A DNA stretch of 15,018 bases from an uncultured Bacilli bacterium (GCA_934155185.1 CAKPGT010000022.1:1-15018), one strand, 5' to 3'. Shown: positions 6,797 to 14,216, numbered from the stretch's first letter. The notes: a model not told the origin generated them from the letters alone. A program made the numbers and translations.

Positions 6797-7331
6797 ATAT
6801 ACCACCTAAATTTTCTTCAAAATATGGACTATTTTGAACTTCATATCCTAAGGTAGTTTCATAACCATGACCTGGATATAAAGTTATATCTTTATCATAT
6901 TTCTTAATTTTATCTATACTCTCTTTCATATCTTTTATATTTCCCCCTTCTAAATCCCATCTTCCAACAGAATCTCTAAAAATAAAGTCACCAACAAACA
7001 TCACCTTATCTTCTTTGAAATAGTATGTTGTAGCATCTTCCTTATGGCCTGGGGTATGAATTACATAAAATGAGAAATCTCCTATATTTTGAATTCCAGA
7101 GCACTTATAATCTATAACTTTAACATTATAAACACTTAGGATATCATTTAAAGCACCAACATGATCATCATGGTAATGAGTAACAAGTACAGCAAGAACA
7201 TTTTTATTTCCTATTAATTTTTTTATTTTATCTATATCATCACCTGGATCTACTACTAAACAATTATCTTTATTAGATAATACGTAACAATTTTCTCTTA
7301 AACTTCCTACTACTACTTTATCTATCTTCAT
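6789..7331 (-). CDS. GloB-like metallo-beta-lactamase-fold hydrolase
   Basis: A 180-residue single-domain metallo-hydrolase. The metal ligands are all visible: HYHDDH (52-57), H96 in TPGHKEDA, D115 in FVGDFIFRD and H155 in YPGHGYET. GRWDLEGGN (124-131) resembles the GRTDLPGG signature of glyoxalase II-like hydrolases. The family hydrolyses thioesters such as S-lactoylglutathione, or analogous thiol conjugates in organisms without glutathione; the substrate here is unknown. ATG 7329-7331 follows the stop of the exonuclease-fold gene by two bases, with AAAGGAGA inside that gene's end. Overlap with yvcK suggests translational coupling. Confidence 0.9.
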   Translation of the reverse strand: MKIDKVVVGSLRENCYVLSNKDNCLVVDPGDDIDKIKKLIGNKNVLAVLVTHYHDDHVGALNDILSVYNVKVIDYKCSGIQNIGDFSFYVIHTPGHKEDATTYYFKEDKVMFVGDFIFRDSVGRWDLEGGNIKDMKESIDKIKKYDKDITLYPGHGYETTLGYEVQNSPYFEENLGGIYE

Positions 7332-7333
7332 AA

Positions 7334-7792
7334 TTAATCTATCTCCTTTATTAAAGCCTCATAAAGTAAATCAACTAAATAATAACTTGGCTCTAATTTG
7401 TATTTTTTAATAATAATATCAAAAACATCATCACTTAGTTCTAAGTTTAAATACTTAAATACCGATTCTTTATTATTTTTTATGTCTTTTAAATAGCTTT
7501 TGGTATATGAATTATCTATTATTAAAAGCGGTAAGTCACCTATAAAACTCTTAAATTTCCTTATCATAACTTTAGTTGTTTTAACATAATCAAATTTATC
7601 ATTATCATAATTAACCATATTTAAAATATCAGGAATATTTATCTTATCTTTACTTAATCTATAGTTAAACCTATCTTCTAATTTAATTCCATTTATTTTT
7701 AGTGCACAAATCTGTGCTATATCACCTTTACTAGGGTTTGGTGATGTTGGAATAATTTCTAAAATTATATATCTTTCATTTTTTAAATTCAT
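7334..7792 (-). CDS. DnaQ-fold (DEDDh exonuclease-like) protein lacking the catalytic acids
   Basis: A 152-residue protein whose pattern follows the start of DnaQ-type 3'-5' exonucleases. YIILEIIPTSPNPSKGDIAQICALKI (8-33) aligns with the usual strand-DxE-TTG-NP-x2-GD-x2-I-QI-x-A-x-KI block. LLIIDNSYTKSYL (89-101) aligns with the second motif, usually HNASFDxxFL. The catalytic DxE reads E12/I14, the second-motif Asp reads Thr (T97), and no HxxxxD third motif is present. Nuclease activity is therefore unlikely and a binding or regulatory role is more plausible. The assignment is by eye and moderately secure. The ATG overlaps the TtcA-like gene by 17 bases, which ties the two in translation. Confidence 0.6.
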   Translation of the reverse strand: MNLKNERYIILEIIPTSPNPSKGDIAQICALKINGIKLEDRFNYRLSKDKINIPDILNMVNYDNDKFDYVKTTKVMIRKFKSFIGDLPLLIIDNSYTKSYLKDIKNNKESVFKYLNLELSDDVFDIIIKKYKLEPSYYLVDLLYEALIKEID

Positions 7793-8633
7793 ATTTCATC
7801 TGCCCTTTTCTATCATAAGTATCTAAGAAGTTATGCTTTTTTCCATCAGTTTTATATGCCCTCATCATATCTAAATTAACGTTTTCTGTTGCTTTAAATA
7901 TGTTATTTGGTATTGTTTTACCTTCTTTTTCTAAATTGCTAATTAGTTTTTTTATTTCAAGTCTTTTTGAATTTTCGTTGTGTTCTAAGGTATTTTCCAT
8001 AGTAAAACGACAAGCACAGTTTAAAAACCTTAAGTCATTATATTTTACCCATGCCTTTATATCTTTTTCTCTTATTAAATATAATGGTCTAATAAGCTCC
8101 ATATTTTCAAAATTATCGCTATGAAGTTTAGGCATCATACCCTTTATCTCACCGCCATAAATAATACTTAATAGCGTCGTTTCAATTACATCATCAAAGT
8201 GATGCCCAAGTGCAATTTTATTACATCCTAATTTTTTAGCATATGAATAAAGGCAACCTCTTCTCATTCTAGCACATAAATAACAAGGTGAGCCATCTTC
8301 TACATTATAGACACTTTCAAATATATCAGATGTAAACATATCTATATCTATATTCATAAGCTTAGCATTACTAATAATTAAATCTCTATTTTCCTTAGTA
8401 TATCCGGGGTCCATCACTATATACTTAGCATCAAAATTAACTTTACCATGCTTTTTTAATTCCTCTATGCATTTTGCAAGTAAAAAGGAATCCTTACCTC
8501 CAGATATGCAAACAGCAATTTTATCATTTTCACTTATAAGTTTGTAATCTCTAACTGCCTTAGTAAACTTTCTCCATATTTCTTTTCTAAATCTAACTAT
8601 TATACTTCGTTCTATTTCTTTATATTTCTCCAT
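7776..8633 (-). CDS. TtcA-like PP-loop ATPase, tRNA 2-thiolation family
   Basis: A 285-residue protein of the TtcA/TilS-like PP-loop superfamily. The ATP-binding loop SGGKDS is at 44-49. Cysteines that hold the Fe-S cluster in TtcA-type enzymes are present as C117 and C120 (PCYLC) and C206/C208 (NCACRF). LGHHFDDVIETTLLS (142-156) is the conserved adenylation segment. In Escherichia coli, TtcA thiolates cytidine 32 of some tRNAs; in Bacillota the target of the TtcA-like group is less certain. ATG 8631-8633 has GAGG eight bases upstream and a strong promoter at 8651-8679. It heads the operon TtcA-like, DnaQ-fold, GloB-like, YvcK. It ends in TGA, evidence that UGA is a stop here. Confidence 0.88.
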   Translation of the reverse strand: MEKYKEIERSIIVRFRKEIWRKFTKAVRDYKLISENDKIAVCISGGKDSFLLAKCIEELKKHGKVNFDAKYIVMDPGYTKENRDLIISNAKLMNIDIDMFTSDIFESVYNVEDGSPCYLCARMRRGCLYSYAKKLGCNKIALGHHFDDVIETTLLSIIYGGEIKGMMPKLHSDNFENMELIRPLYLIREKDIKAWVKYNDLRFLNCACRFTMENTLEHNENSKRLEIKKLISNLEKEGKTIPNNIFKATENVNLDMMRAYKTDGKKHNFLDTYDRKGQMKYEFKK

Positions 8634-8650
8634 AATAAGCCTCGCTAAAT

Positions 8651-8679
8651 ATTGTATAATTATTAAAGTTTTAAGTCAA
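8651..8679 (-). promoter_or_regulatory. SigA promoter for the TtcA-like to YvcK operon
   Basis: On the minus strand, TTGACT (8674-8679), a 17-base spacer and TACAAT (8651-8656), each five of six to consensus. The terminator of the upstream WG-repeat operon ends only a few bases before the -35 box, so the two transcription units are cleanly separated in very little space. Confidence 0.8.
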
Positions 8680-8684
8680 TATAA

Positions 8685-8705
8685 AGGCACAGAAACTCTG
8701 TGCCT
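8685..8705 (-). terminator. Rho-independent terminator of the WG-repeat gene pair
   Basis: A nine-base stem (8685-8693 with 8697-8705, arm AGGCACAGA on the minus strand) with a three-base loop, followed on the minus strand by TTTATATT. It begins six bases after the TAA stop of the second WG-repeat gene. Confidence 0.8.
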
Positions 8706-8710
8706 CTAGG

Positions 8711-9868
8711 TTATTTTTTTATCTTTGAACTACCCAAAAATTCATCCAAAGAATTATTTGCATCATTATATACTTTATTAATTCCATATTGAACATTCAT
8801 ATTATAATCTTCCACTTGCTCAACAAGTTCATCATAATACGCATCACATTCATCTTTACTATCAAACTCTTTTACTACAGTTTCGTTATCAAATTTATGA
8901 ATTGTAAGTACATATTTTAATTTCAAATCCTTAGTTTTACATACATATTTACGGTCTATTACTGCAGTATCACCGCTTATGCTAAGTTTAGGTACTTTAT
9001 AACCATCTAATGAGCATTGTTCTACAATATTTTTATAGTAGTTGGCATATATATTTAAGCTATTACTAGCTAAATCTTTGTCTTTACAATCAATATTAAT
9101 AATTTTTGCAATAATTTTTTCTTTTTCATCATATGTCAATATCGGGAAAGCATCTGGTAGAACCTTTTCATTACCTAAATCATCTATAACAAAAGTCATT
9201 CCATTTAATTCTGCGATAGCAACATCAACACCAAAGCAAGAAAATATACGTATGCGATCATAATCCCTGCTAATCCTATCATTATGAATATCTGTCAAAA
9301 ATCTTTCTTTATATGTATTTACACTAATTAAATTTTTTCCAACTATTTTGACTTTATAATAATCAAAAAATTTATGCATATTACCATTTTTATCAACAAT
9401 ATATCTTTTAAAAATATCACTATATTTTTGCATTACAGCTATATCTTTATATACATCACATATGTAATACTTACTTTGAGGTTTTATAACATAGTTACCA
9501 TCTCTATTAATTAAACCAGTTTTATTATAGCCATGAATTTTAGCAAGCAAATTATTATAAAAAGGGTCACAACTTTTTCCATAAGGTATTTTTTTAATTA
9601 TTCTACCTGTTTTATCTACTAATACTTCATGTCCCAAAAAGCCAAATGCAATTTTGTAAAATATAGCTATTCCACCTTCAAAATCATGAAGGTAGCCATC
9701 ATATTCTAGCTCCACAACGACGGTTCCATCTTCTTTTATTGCACCATATTTTCCATCTTTTTCAACAACTGCCACACCATCTTTAAATTCATATACATTA
9801 TCAAATGGTGATTCATAAAAATTTTCTTTTTGTACCTTAATACTTTTTTCTATAACAATATTTTTCAT
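8711..9868 (-). CDS. WG-repeat (KWG-type) protein, downstream paralogue
   Basis: A 385-residue protein without signal peptide or membrane span. It carries degenerate WG/KWG beta-repeats: YGAIKEDG (41-48), VLVDKTG (82-88), TGLINRDG (117-124), YIVDKNG (156-162) and FVIDDLGN further on. The tryptophan of the classic WG motif is replaced by Tyr or Thr. The C-terminal 60 residues have no repeats, are acidic and helical in look, and share residues 324-371 almost exactly with the neighbouring paralogue. WG repeats likely form a beta-solenoid or propeller-like binding surface; no enzyme motif is seen and the function is unknown. ATG 9866-9868 has a very strong site AAAGGAGGA ten bases upstream. It follows its paralogue by 47 bases in one operon. 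Confidence 0.8.
   Translation of the reverse strand: MKNIVIEKSIKVQKENFYESPFDNVYEFKDGVAVVEKDGKYGAIKEDGTVVVELEYDGYLHDFEGGIAIFYKIAFGFLGHEVLVDKTGRIIKKIPYGKSCDPFYNNLLAKIHGYNKTGLINRDGNYVIKPQSKYYICDVYKDIAVMQKYSDIFKRYIVDKNGNMHKFFDYYKVKIVGKNLISVNTYKERFLTDIHNDRISRDYDRIRIFSCFGVDVAIAELNGMTFVIDDLGNEKVLPDAFPILTYDEKEKIIAKIINIDCKDKDLASNSLNIYANYYKNIVEQCSLDGYKVPKLSISGDTAVIDRKYVCKTKDLKLKYVLTIHKFDNETVVKEFDSKDECDAYYDELVEQVEDYNMNVQYGINKVYNDANNSLDEFLGSSKIKK
8756..8897 (-). repeat. 142-base near-identical segment shared by the two WG-repeat genes, copy A
   Basis: Aligned without gaps to 9961-10102, this segment differs at only two of 142 positions, while flanking bases diverge at once on both sides. It encodes residues 324-371 of the downstream WG-repeat protein. 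It is a direct repeat 1205 bases from its partner. Confidence 0.9.
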
Positions 9869-9915
9869 AAAATAAATATCCTCCTTTACAATTTATTGAA
9901 CATTATATATACGTA

Positions 9916-11094
9916 TTATAAACTATTTTTTATATTTATTAAAATTTTATCTAAAGAGTCATTTGCATCATTATATACTTTATTAATTCCATATTGAACA
10001 TTCATATTATAATCTTCCACTAGCTCAACAAGTTCATCATAATACGCATCACATTCATCTTTACTATCAAACTCTTTTACTTCAGTTTCGTTATCAAATT
10101 TACAAATTTTAAGTATATATTTGAATTTCAAATCACATGATTTGCATGCATACATATAGTCTACTACCACTACTTCATTACTTGCATTAATAAGCGGAGT
10201 TTTATAACCGTTTGATAAACATTTTTTAATGTTACTCATAATCAAAGTCTTATAATCATTTGGATTACATGTATTTAAGCTACTGTCTTTTTCTTTTTTT
10301 ATGTCAGAATAATAGGAATTTATGTCTTCAAACAATTCTTCTACTTCCTTTACCGATGACATATCATAACATTTCTTTTCATTGCCTAAGCTGTCTATAA
10401 CATATTTTTTGTCACCTAAAGTTGCATTTATCATACCTTTTCCATACGTAAAACTATCATAATTTCTACCAATTCTATTATTATAAATATCTGTTAAAAA
10501 ATGCCATCCATTTTCTTTAGCATGAATTAAATTATCACCTATTATTTCAACCGCATCATAACCAAAGAATTTGTGCTTAGCACCAGTTTTATCAACAATA
10601 TATCTTTTTGAAGGCTTGTTAATCTTTTCCATTATAGCCTTATCTTTATGTATACCATATATCAAATACTTATCTTGAGGTTTTACAATATCATTACCAT
10701 TTCTATCAATCAATCCATAATACGTACATTTCATGCCAGATAAACTATTTTTTCTACTAAAAGAAATTATAGCAATGGAATTATCGCCAAAAGGCACATA
10801 ATCCATATCAAATAATTCTTTAATTACTTTACCAGATTTGTCTATCAAAACCTGATATTTATTGTTAAAACCAGCATTATTTTGAAATATAGCTATCCCA
10901 TCTTCAAAATCTCTGGTGAATTCTTCATATTTTGGCTCCACTATTATAACTCCATCTTCTCTTAATGCACCATACTTTTTATTTTGCATAATAATTGCTA
11001 CACCGTTTTTAAACTTAGACATGACATAAAATGGTAATTTATATAGCTTATCTTTTTGTACTTCTACGTATTTTTCTACAGTGATTTTTTTCAT
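9916..11094 (-). CDS. WG-repeat (KWG-type) protein, upstream paralogue
   Basis: A 392-residue soluble-looking protein, about 45 percent identical by eye to the downstream paralogue over the first 210 residues. Repeats include KYGALREDGVIIVEPKY, VLIDKSGKVI, YGLIDRNGNDIVKPQ, RYIVDKTGAKHKFF and YVIDSLGNEKK. The core is again YG or LI rather than WG. Residues 331-378 match the other gene nearly exactly. The middle (about 235-290) is an unrelated, Asp/Ser-rich linker that differs from the paralogue. ATG 11092-11094 has AAAGGAGA eleven bases upstream and a good promoter at 11128-11156. No catalytic motif, signal peptide or toxin domain is seen, so the role stays unknown; protein binding is the usual inference for WG repeats. 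Confidence 0.8.
   Translation of the reverse strand: MKKITVEKYVEVQKDKLYKLPFYVMSKFKNGVAIIMQNKKYGALREDGVIIVEPKYEEFTRDFEDGIAIFQNNAGFNNKYQVLIDKSGKVIKELFDMDYVPFGDNSIAIISFSRKNSLSGMKCTYYGLIDRNGNDIVKPQDKYLIYGIHKDKAIMEKINKPSKRYIVDKTGAKHKFFGYDAVEIIGDNLIHAKENGWHFLTDIYNNRIGRNYDSFTYGKGMINATLGDKKYVIDSLGNEKKCYDMSSVKEVEELFEDINSYYSDIKKEKDSSLNTCNPNDYKTLIMSNIKKCLSNGYKTPLINASNEVVVVDYMYACKSCDLKFKYILKICKFDNETEVKEFDSKDECDAYYDELVELVEDYNMNVQYGINKVYNDANDSLDKILINIKNSL
9961..10102 (-). repeat. 142-base near-identical segment shared by the two WG-repeat genes, copy B
   Basis: Partner of 8756-8897, 140 of 142 positions identical. It encodes residues 331-378 of the upstream WG-repeat protein, in the same reading frame as copy A. 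Confidence 0.9.
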
Positions 11095-11127
11095 AAGTTA
11101 AATATTCTCCTTTATAAACCTACATTT

Positions 11128-11156
11128 ATTATACAATAATGTATAGCAAATGTAAA
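11128..11156 (-). promoter_or_regulatory. SigA promoter for the WG-repeat gene pair
   Basis: On the minus strand, TTTACA (11151-11156), a 17-base spacer and a perfect TATAAT (11128-11133). Transcription would start near 11121, giving a leader of about 27 bases with the AAAGGAGA ribosome site. Confidence 0.8.
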
Positions 11157-11186
11157 TATTGCATAAAATGATACTAGAGGTGTTTT

Positions 11187-11711
11187 ATGAAGCTAAAAAA
11201 ATTAAAATTACTGGGCGTAATATTAGCTTTCTTATTTTGCTTTCCACTTCACTTTCTATATGATAAAGTACCATGTTTTATAACAAGCTTAATATCCCCA
11301 GTTAATGAAAGTATATGGGAACATATGAAAATATTATTTGGTAGTATTATTCTTTCAGGAGTAATTCAAAAAGTAATAGTAAAAGTAAGTAAGCTTCCTT
11401 ATAAAAATATTTGTATTTCAAATTTCATATGTGCTGTATTATCAATTATTATATTTCTTATATTATATATTCCTATATATATTACATTAGGAGAAATTCT
11501 TCCACTTACAATATTTATAATGCTTATTGCCATTATAATAGTTCAAATAATAAGTATTTATATAGTAAAATATGTAAAGGATTTAAAGATGGAAAACCTT
11601 GCTATTATATTTGTTATAATCACATACATTTTATTTGGAATATTAACGTACAATCCCATTAAAATAGAACTATTTAAAGATCCAGTAAAAATGGATTACG
11701 GAATAAAGTAG
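11187..11711 (+). CDS. DUF6512-family membrane protein
   Basis: A 174-residue protein with about five hydrophobic spans and a basic N-terminus. The signature ISPVNESIWEHMKILF (about 36-51), just after the first span, is the hallmark of the DUF6512 family, small integral membrane proteins of Bacillota without a known role. ATG 11187 is preceded by AGAGGTG at close spacing. It diverges from the WG-repeat operon and converges on the YjdF-like gene. No promoter is obvious in the 92-base divergent spacer, although TAAAAT at 11164-11169 could be a -10. Its transcript probably ends at a hairpin inside the convergent gene. Confidence 0.75.
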   Translation: MKLKKLKLLGVILAFLFCFPLHFLYDKVPCFITSLISPVNESIWEHMKILFGSIILSGVIQKVIVKVSKLPYKNICISNFICAVLSIIIFLILYIPIYITLGEILPLTIFIMLIAIIIVQIISIYIVKYVKDLKMENLAIIFVIITYILFGILTYNPIKIELFKDPVKMDYGIK

Positions 11712-11744
11712 CCTATAGCACATATAAATAAATTCTATAGAAAA

Positions 11745-11760
11745 AAGACCCTAAGGTCTT
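11745..11760 (-). terminator. Terminator of the galE-yjdF operon, overlapping the stop codon
   Basis: On the minus strand, a six-base stem AAGACC/GGTCTT (11745-11750 with 11755-11760), a four-base loop, then TTTTTT counting the end of the stem. The TAA stop of the YjdF-like gene (11759-11761) shares bases with the stem. On the plus strand the T tract is missing. Confidence 0.75.
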
Positions 11761-12361
11761 ACTTTAAAGTGCTAACGGCTTTTTTTATAAAGCCATTTTT
11801 AATTTTCTTTTCTTCTATAAAATATATTATAGATACTATCATGCCACCTAAGAATGCAACTAGCATATCTTCCATTGTATCAGATACACCTGTTTCTATA
11901 GAATGCTGAACATTAAGTTTTAAGAAAGTATCAGCACCATATTCAAAAAACTCCCATATTGATGCTACCATAAGTGTAAAACTTATGATAAATATTATAT
12001 TAAACGTGACGTTTTTTTCTTTATAAACACCCATCCAGTTCATAATAACAAGTGCTAATATAGAAGTTAACATTCCTGATAGAAAGTGTGCAAATAAATC
12101 ATACCACCATATATATTTATATAGGTTAACAACACTTCCAAGAAAGTGTGCAAGCACTATAAATATAATGTAAATAAACTCCATTTCATCATTTATATTA
12201 AGCTTTAGTATCCTTTTAAATATTCTAGGGAGTAATAAAACTAAAGGAACTGTTACATCAGATGCCAGTCTATCATTTTGGCCAATATTTATATCCTTAA
12301 CAAAGAAACATATAGCTGCTAAGGATATGATGAATATAATTGCATTATTTATCTTTTTCAT
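11759..12361 (-). CDS. YjdF/DUF2238-family integral membrane protein
   Basis: A 200-residue protein with about six hydrophobic spans. Conserved polar motifs lie between them: WWYDLFAHFLSGML (about 85-98), WEFFEYGADTFLK and TGVSDTMEDMLVAFLGG (about 158-174), the DUF2238/YjdF signature. The buried Asp, His and Glu residues suggest a metal- or lipid-related membrane activity, but no function is established. ATG 12359-12361 has AGGTGA six bases upstream and lies 17 bases behind galE, so it belongs to the galE operon. The C-terminus is strongly basic. The last codons contain both this gene's terminator and a possible plus-strand terminator for the facing DUF6512 gene. Confidence 0.78.
   Translation of the reverse strand: MKKINNAIIFIISLAAICFFVKDINIGQNDRLASDVTVPLVLLLPRIFKRILKLNINDEMEFIYIIFIVLAHFLGSVVNLYKYIWWYDLFAHFLSGMLTSILALVIMNWMGVYKEKNVTFNIIFIISFTLMVASIWEFFEYGADTFLKLNVQHSIETGVSDTMEDMLVAFLGGMIVSIIYFIEEKKIKNGFIKKAVSTLK
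11777..11800 (+). terminator. Possible plus-strand terminator for the DUF6512 gene, inside the YjdF-like gene
   Basis: GGCTTT (11777-11782) pairs with AAAGCC (11789-11794) and is followed by ATTTTT and more T-rich sequence. It lies about 65 bases after the DUF6512 stop, within the coding end of the convergent gene. No better plus-strand terminator lies closer. Confidence 0.4.
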
Positions 12362-12378
12362 AATTAGTCACCTGATAT

Positions 12379-13377
12379 TTATTTATTTTTACTTACAAAA
12401 TTATATGCATCAAGGCACATTTCATTAATGTCTTTTTCTGCTTTCCATCCTAATTTTTCATATGCATAGCTTGGATCTGCATAGCATGCATCTATATCCC
12501 CTGGTCTTCTTTCCTTTATTTTATAGTTTACATCTACGTTATTTACTTTCATAAATGTATTAACTAAATCAAGTACGCTATAACCGTTTCCTGTACCTAG
12601 GTTATAAGCATCACATTCTTTATCTTTTAATACCTTTTCTATTGCTTTAACATGTCCTTTAGCTAAATCAACAACATGTATATAATCTCTAACACCTGTT
12701 CCATCATGAGTATCATAGTCATTTCCAAATACTCCTAAGCATTCTAACTCTTTAGTTGCAACCTTGATTATATAAGGCATTAAATTATTAGGTATACCAT
12801 TTGGATTTTCACCGATTAATCCTGATTTATGAGCACCAATAGGATTAAAATATCTTAGGATTGCTATAGACCAGTCATTATCTGATTTATATAAGTCTCT
12901 TAAAATATTTTCAATCATTAGTTTAGTTGAACCATATGGATTGGTTGTTGATAATGGAAAATCCTCCTTTATTGGTAACGTCTTTGGTTTTCCATAAACT
13001 GTTGCACTTGATGAAAATACTATTTTTTTACAATCAAATTCATTCATAACCTCAAGTAAACTTAAAGTTGAATCTATATTGTTTCTATAATACATAATTG
13101 GTTTTGAAACAGATTCACCTACTGCTTTATATCCTGCAAAATGAATTACTGCATCTATTTTATCAGCATTAAATATCTTTCTTAACGCCTCTTTATTGCA
13201 TACGTCATCTTCATAAAACTTTACTTTTTTACCAGTTATATTTTCTATGTAACATACAACTTCTCTCTTTGAATTAGATAAGTTATCAATTATTATTACA
13301 TCATAGCCAGCATCAAGTAATTCAACACAAGTATGACTACCTATAAATCCTGTACCACCTGTTACTAATATCTTCAT
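12379..13377 (-). CDS. galE: UDP-glucose 4-epimerase
   Basis: A 332-residue short-chain dehydrogenase/reductase of the extended type. It interconverts UDP-glucose and UDP-galactose with tightly bound NAD and supplies galactosyl donors for surface glycans and galactose use. The NAD loop GGTGFIG (7-13), the catalytic Ser region FSSSATVYG (121-129, S124) and the YxxxK pair Y148/K152 are intact. YNLGTGNGYSVLDLV and RRPGDIDACYADPSYA near the C-terminus are typical of GalE. The length is normal. ATG 13375-13377 has AGGAAG six bases upstream and an extended -10 promoter. It is the first gene of a two-gene operon with the YjdF-like membrane protein. Confidence 0.95.
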   Translation of the reverse strand: MKILVTGGTGFIGSHTCVELLDAGYDVIIIDNLSNSKREVVCYIENITGKKVKFYEDDVCNKEALRKIFNADKIDAVIHFAGYKAVGESVSKPIMYYRNNIDSTLSLLEVMNEFDCKKIVFSSSATVYGKPKTLPIKEDFPLSTTNPYGSTKLMIENILRDLYKSDNDWSIAILRYFNPIGAHKSGLIGENPNGIPNNLMPYIIKVATKELECLGVFGNDYDTHDGTGVRDYIHVVDLAKGHVKAIEKVLKDKECDAYNLGTGNGYSVLDLVNTFMKVNNVDVNYKIKERRPGDIDACYADPSYAYEKLGWKAEKDINEMCLDAYNFVSKNK

Positions 13378-13411
13378 TTTAAACTTCCTTTCTATAATTA
13401 AATCTAGCTAT

Positions 13412-13420
13412 ATTATAACA
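13412..13420 (-). promoter_or_regulatory. Extended -10 promoter for galE
   Basis: On the minus strand, TGT followed by a perfect TATAAT (13412-13417). The -35 position 17 bases upstream falls on AGATTC, inside the preceding gene's terminator stem, and is a poor match, so this looks like a TGn-dependent promoter. Confidence 0.6.
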
Positions 13421-13434
13421 TAAAATGGAAAAAA

Positions 13435-13450
13435 GAATCTACACAGATTC
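13435..13450 (-). terminator. Terminator of the acetyltransferase gene, containing its stop codon
   Basis: On the minus strand, stem GAATCT/AGATTC (13445-13450 with 13435-13440), loop GTGT, then TTTTTT. The TAG stop (13439-13441) lies within the hairpin. The T tract runs into the galE promoter region. Confidence 0.85.
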
Positions 13451-14041
13451 CTTGATTTTTGCTATTTTAGTTGTTCTAGATAACCAGTTTTCCTTAGTCA
13501 TTATCATTACATACTTATCAGCTAACGCATCCTTTTCAATTTCAACTGCATCATATTTTATTTCAAATGGTTTAAAGCCTAATTTACTAAGTACTCTTTT
13601 TGACTTTGTATCCCCATCTATATATCCACATATTATATTGTCATAACCTATTTTAAAAAGATAATCTAAAACACTTGCTGCGGCTTCTGGGGCATATCCC
13701 TTACCCCAATAATCAGGATGAATATTAAAAATTAATTCAATGCTATTATTTTCTATATCTTCATCACCAGTTAAAATATTTCCTATCGCATCATTATCTA
13801 AATATATTATCCAGTCAAACATATGTGCTTTAACAAGTTTTCTAAAATATTTATTTATACCACCATTAAACCAAGATTTAATTCTCTTTTCATCTTCCTT
13901 TTCAAACTCGATCATATCATCAATGCACATTAATTTCTTAAAATCATATTCGTATACTTTTAAATAATCTTTTATTGTTCCTTTATTTAAAATTAATCTT
14001 TTAGTCTCTAACAAAACAGAATCATAATTATTATATTTCAT
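13439..14041 (-). CDS. GNAT N-acetyltransferase, RimJ/RimL type
   Basis: A 200-residue acetyltransferase of the Acetyltransf_3/RimJ-RimL group. It starts with the typical LLETKRLIL strand. The acetyl-CoA loop is in YWGKGYAPEAAASVLDYLF (about 112-130), following the ELIFNIHPDY strand, and RVLSKLGFKPFE near 150 is the usual SxxxxxKxGF block. These enzymes acetylate protein N-termini, ribosomal proteins, antibiotics or small amines; the substrate here cannot be read. ATG 14039-14041 has GGTGG four bases upstream and its own strong promoter. It is a single-gene unit with a terminator. The basic C-terminal tail beyond the GNAT core is specific to this protein. Confidence 0.88.
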   Translation of the reverse strand: MKYNNYDSVLLETKRLILNKGTIKDYLKVYEYDFKKLMCIDDMIEFEKEDEKRIKSWFNGGINKYFRKLVKAHMFDWIIYLDNDAIGNILTGDEDIENNSIELIFNIHPDYWGKGYAPEAAASVLDYLFKIGYDNIICGYIDGDTKSKRVLSKLGFKPFEIKYDAVEIEKDALADKYVMIMTKENWLSRTTKIAKIKESV

Positions 14042-14089
14042 AATACCACCATACCTTTAATAACAAACATTTTTCTTTTATGGTTATTT

Positions 14090-14118
14090 ATTATAACAAC
14101 GGTTAAAAAAGATATCAA
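14090..14118 (-). promoter_or_regulatory. Strong SigA promoter for the acetyltransferase gene
   Basis: On the minus strand, TTGATA (14113-14118), a 17-base spacer ending in TGT, and a perfect TATAAT (14090-14095), that is, an extended -10. The leader would be about 40 bases. Confidence 0.8.
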
Positions 14119-14187
14119 GAAAAAATGATTAATTTTAGTAATAATAATTTAAAGCATAATTTTTTTTCAAAAAAAGTTAATTTATAC

Positions 14188-14216
14188 TTGATAAATAATA
14201 GATTTCCTGATATTAT
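14188..14216 (+). promoter_or_regulatory. SigA promoter of the tRNA-Met gene
   Basis: TTGATA (14188-14193), a 17-base spacer ending in TGA, and TATTAT (14211-14216): a near-consensus extended -10 promoter. Transcription would start about ten bases before the mature 5' end at 14234. Confidence 0.8.

Noticed and set aside
6447..6809. A 120-codon open frame opposite yvcK
   Set aside because: It is an antisense shadow of a clearly conserved gene and has no ribosome site or family resemblance.
11411..11662. An 83-codon frame rich in Tyr and Ile within the DUF6512 gene
   Set aside because: Out-of-frame reading of an AT-rich membrane-protein gene, with low-complexity composition and no ribosome site.
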